Source of the DNA: Saprospiraceae bacterium
Lineage (GTDB): Bacteria > Bacteroidota > Bacteroidia > Chitinophagales > Saprospiraceae
Reading direction: 5' to 3'
Assembly: GCA_029262975.1 (NCBI GenBank)
Contig: JAJCYJ010000137.1
Location: 1 to 5,923, forward strand
DNA length: 5,923 nucleotides
The position numbers were made by a program, and so were the translations under genes. Below, one piece after another: positions 5,840-5,923 of the stretch. The notes under the pieces are model-generated. The model saw nothing but the letters and a program-made list of their open reading frames with translations. It ran no database searches and was not told the origin of the DNA. Numbering within the stretch: the stretch's first letter is position 1; every line of letters starts with the position of its first letter.

Positions 5840-5923
5840 TTATTTCTTTAGCAGGATTCGTTTTACAGCGGGTTTTGTAGCCGATGCATTCTTGTCAAGA
5901 GGGTGTTGGGCTTTGGGTGCAAG
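5840..5923 (-). CDS. Possible C-terminal end of a further leftward gene (partial)
   Basis: Reading leftward from the right edge, 27 codons are open in one frame and end at a TAA (5840-5842). The sequence reads LAPKAQHPLDKNASATKP, then AVKRILLKK. The lysine-rich end looks like a genuine protein C-terminus, and the strand agrees with the neighbouring gene, about 300 bp further left. Too little is visible to name a family. Against it, 27 codons can stay open by chance, and a rightward ATG at 5884 also opens a frame to the edge. Confidence 0.35.
   Translation of the reverse strand, partial: LAPKAQHPLDKNASATKPAVKRILLKK

Overview
The window looks like a chromosomal segment of a Bacteroidota bacterium, possibly a Saprospirales- or Cytophagales-like lineage. 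This is inferred from protein character (an IorAB-type molybdenum hydroxylase with a Tat-type signal, small secreted NTF2-like proteins, a Bacteroidota-style AraC regulator), from AT-rich DNA, and from the lack of clear Shine-Dalgarno sequences before most starts. No rRNA, tRNA, CRISPR array, transposase or phage gene was seen.

Layout. Positions 1-3511 hold a leftward (minus-strand) run of four genes, read from right to left. They are a two-cluster [2Fe-2S] subunit (IorA-like), a 750-residue molybdopterin-binding subunit with a Tat signal (IorB-like), and two successive secreted NTF2-like/DUF4440-type proteins. The two small proteins are tandem paralogues; the second is cut by the left edge of the window. 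Gaps of 44, 55 and 77 bp on one strand suggest an operon. Positions 3512-3697 are a divergent control region containing several inverted repeats. An AraC-family regulator (3698-4606) is transcribed rightward from it. After a 227-bp convergent gap with a candidate leftward terminator, a leftward gene (4834-5538) encodes a secreted beta-rich protein with an IPTL-CTERM sorting tail. About 300 bp without a convincing gene follows, with a small orphan hairpin plus T-run. The last 84 bases can be read as the C-terminal end of another leftward gene.

How the genes may work together. IorA and IorB should form a periplasmic or membrane-attached molybdenum hydroxylase that oxidises an N-heterocycle or aldehyde; the substrate cannot be read from sequence. 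IorA has no signal of its own and would be exported bound to IorB. The AraC protein is the natural candidate regulator of the operon. The two secreted NTF2-like proteins may act on the same substrate or product, but this rests on position only. The IPTL-CTERM gene appears to be a separate unit. The most interesting points are the repeat-rich divergent promoter, the duplicated secreted NTF2-like genes attached to an iorAB operon, and the IorB N-terminus that combines a twin-arginine motif with a possible lipobox.
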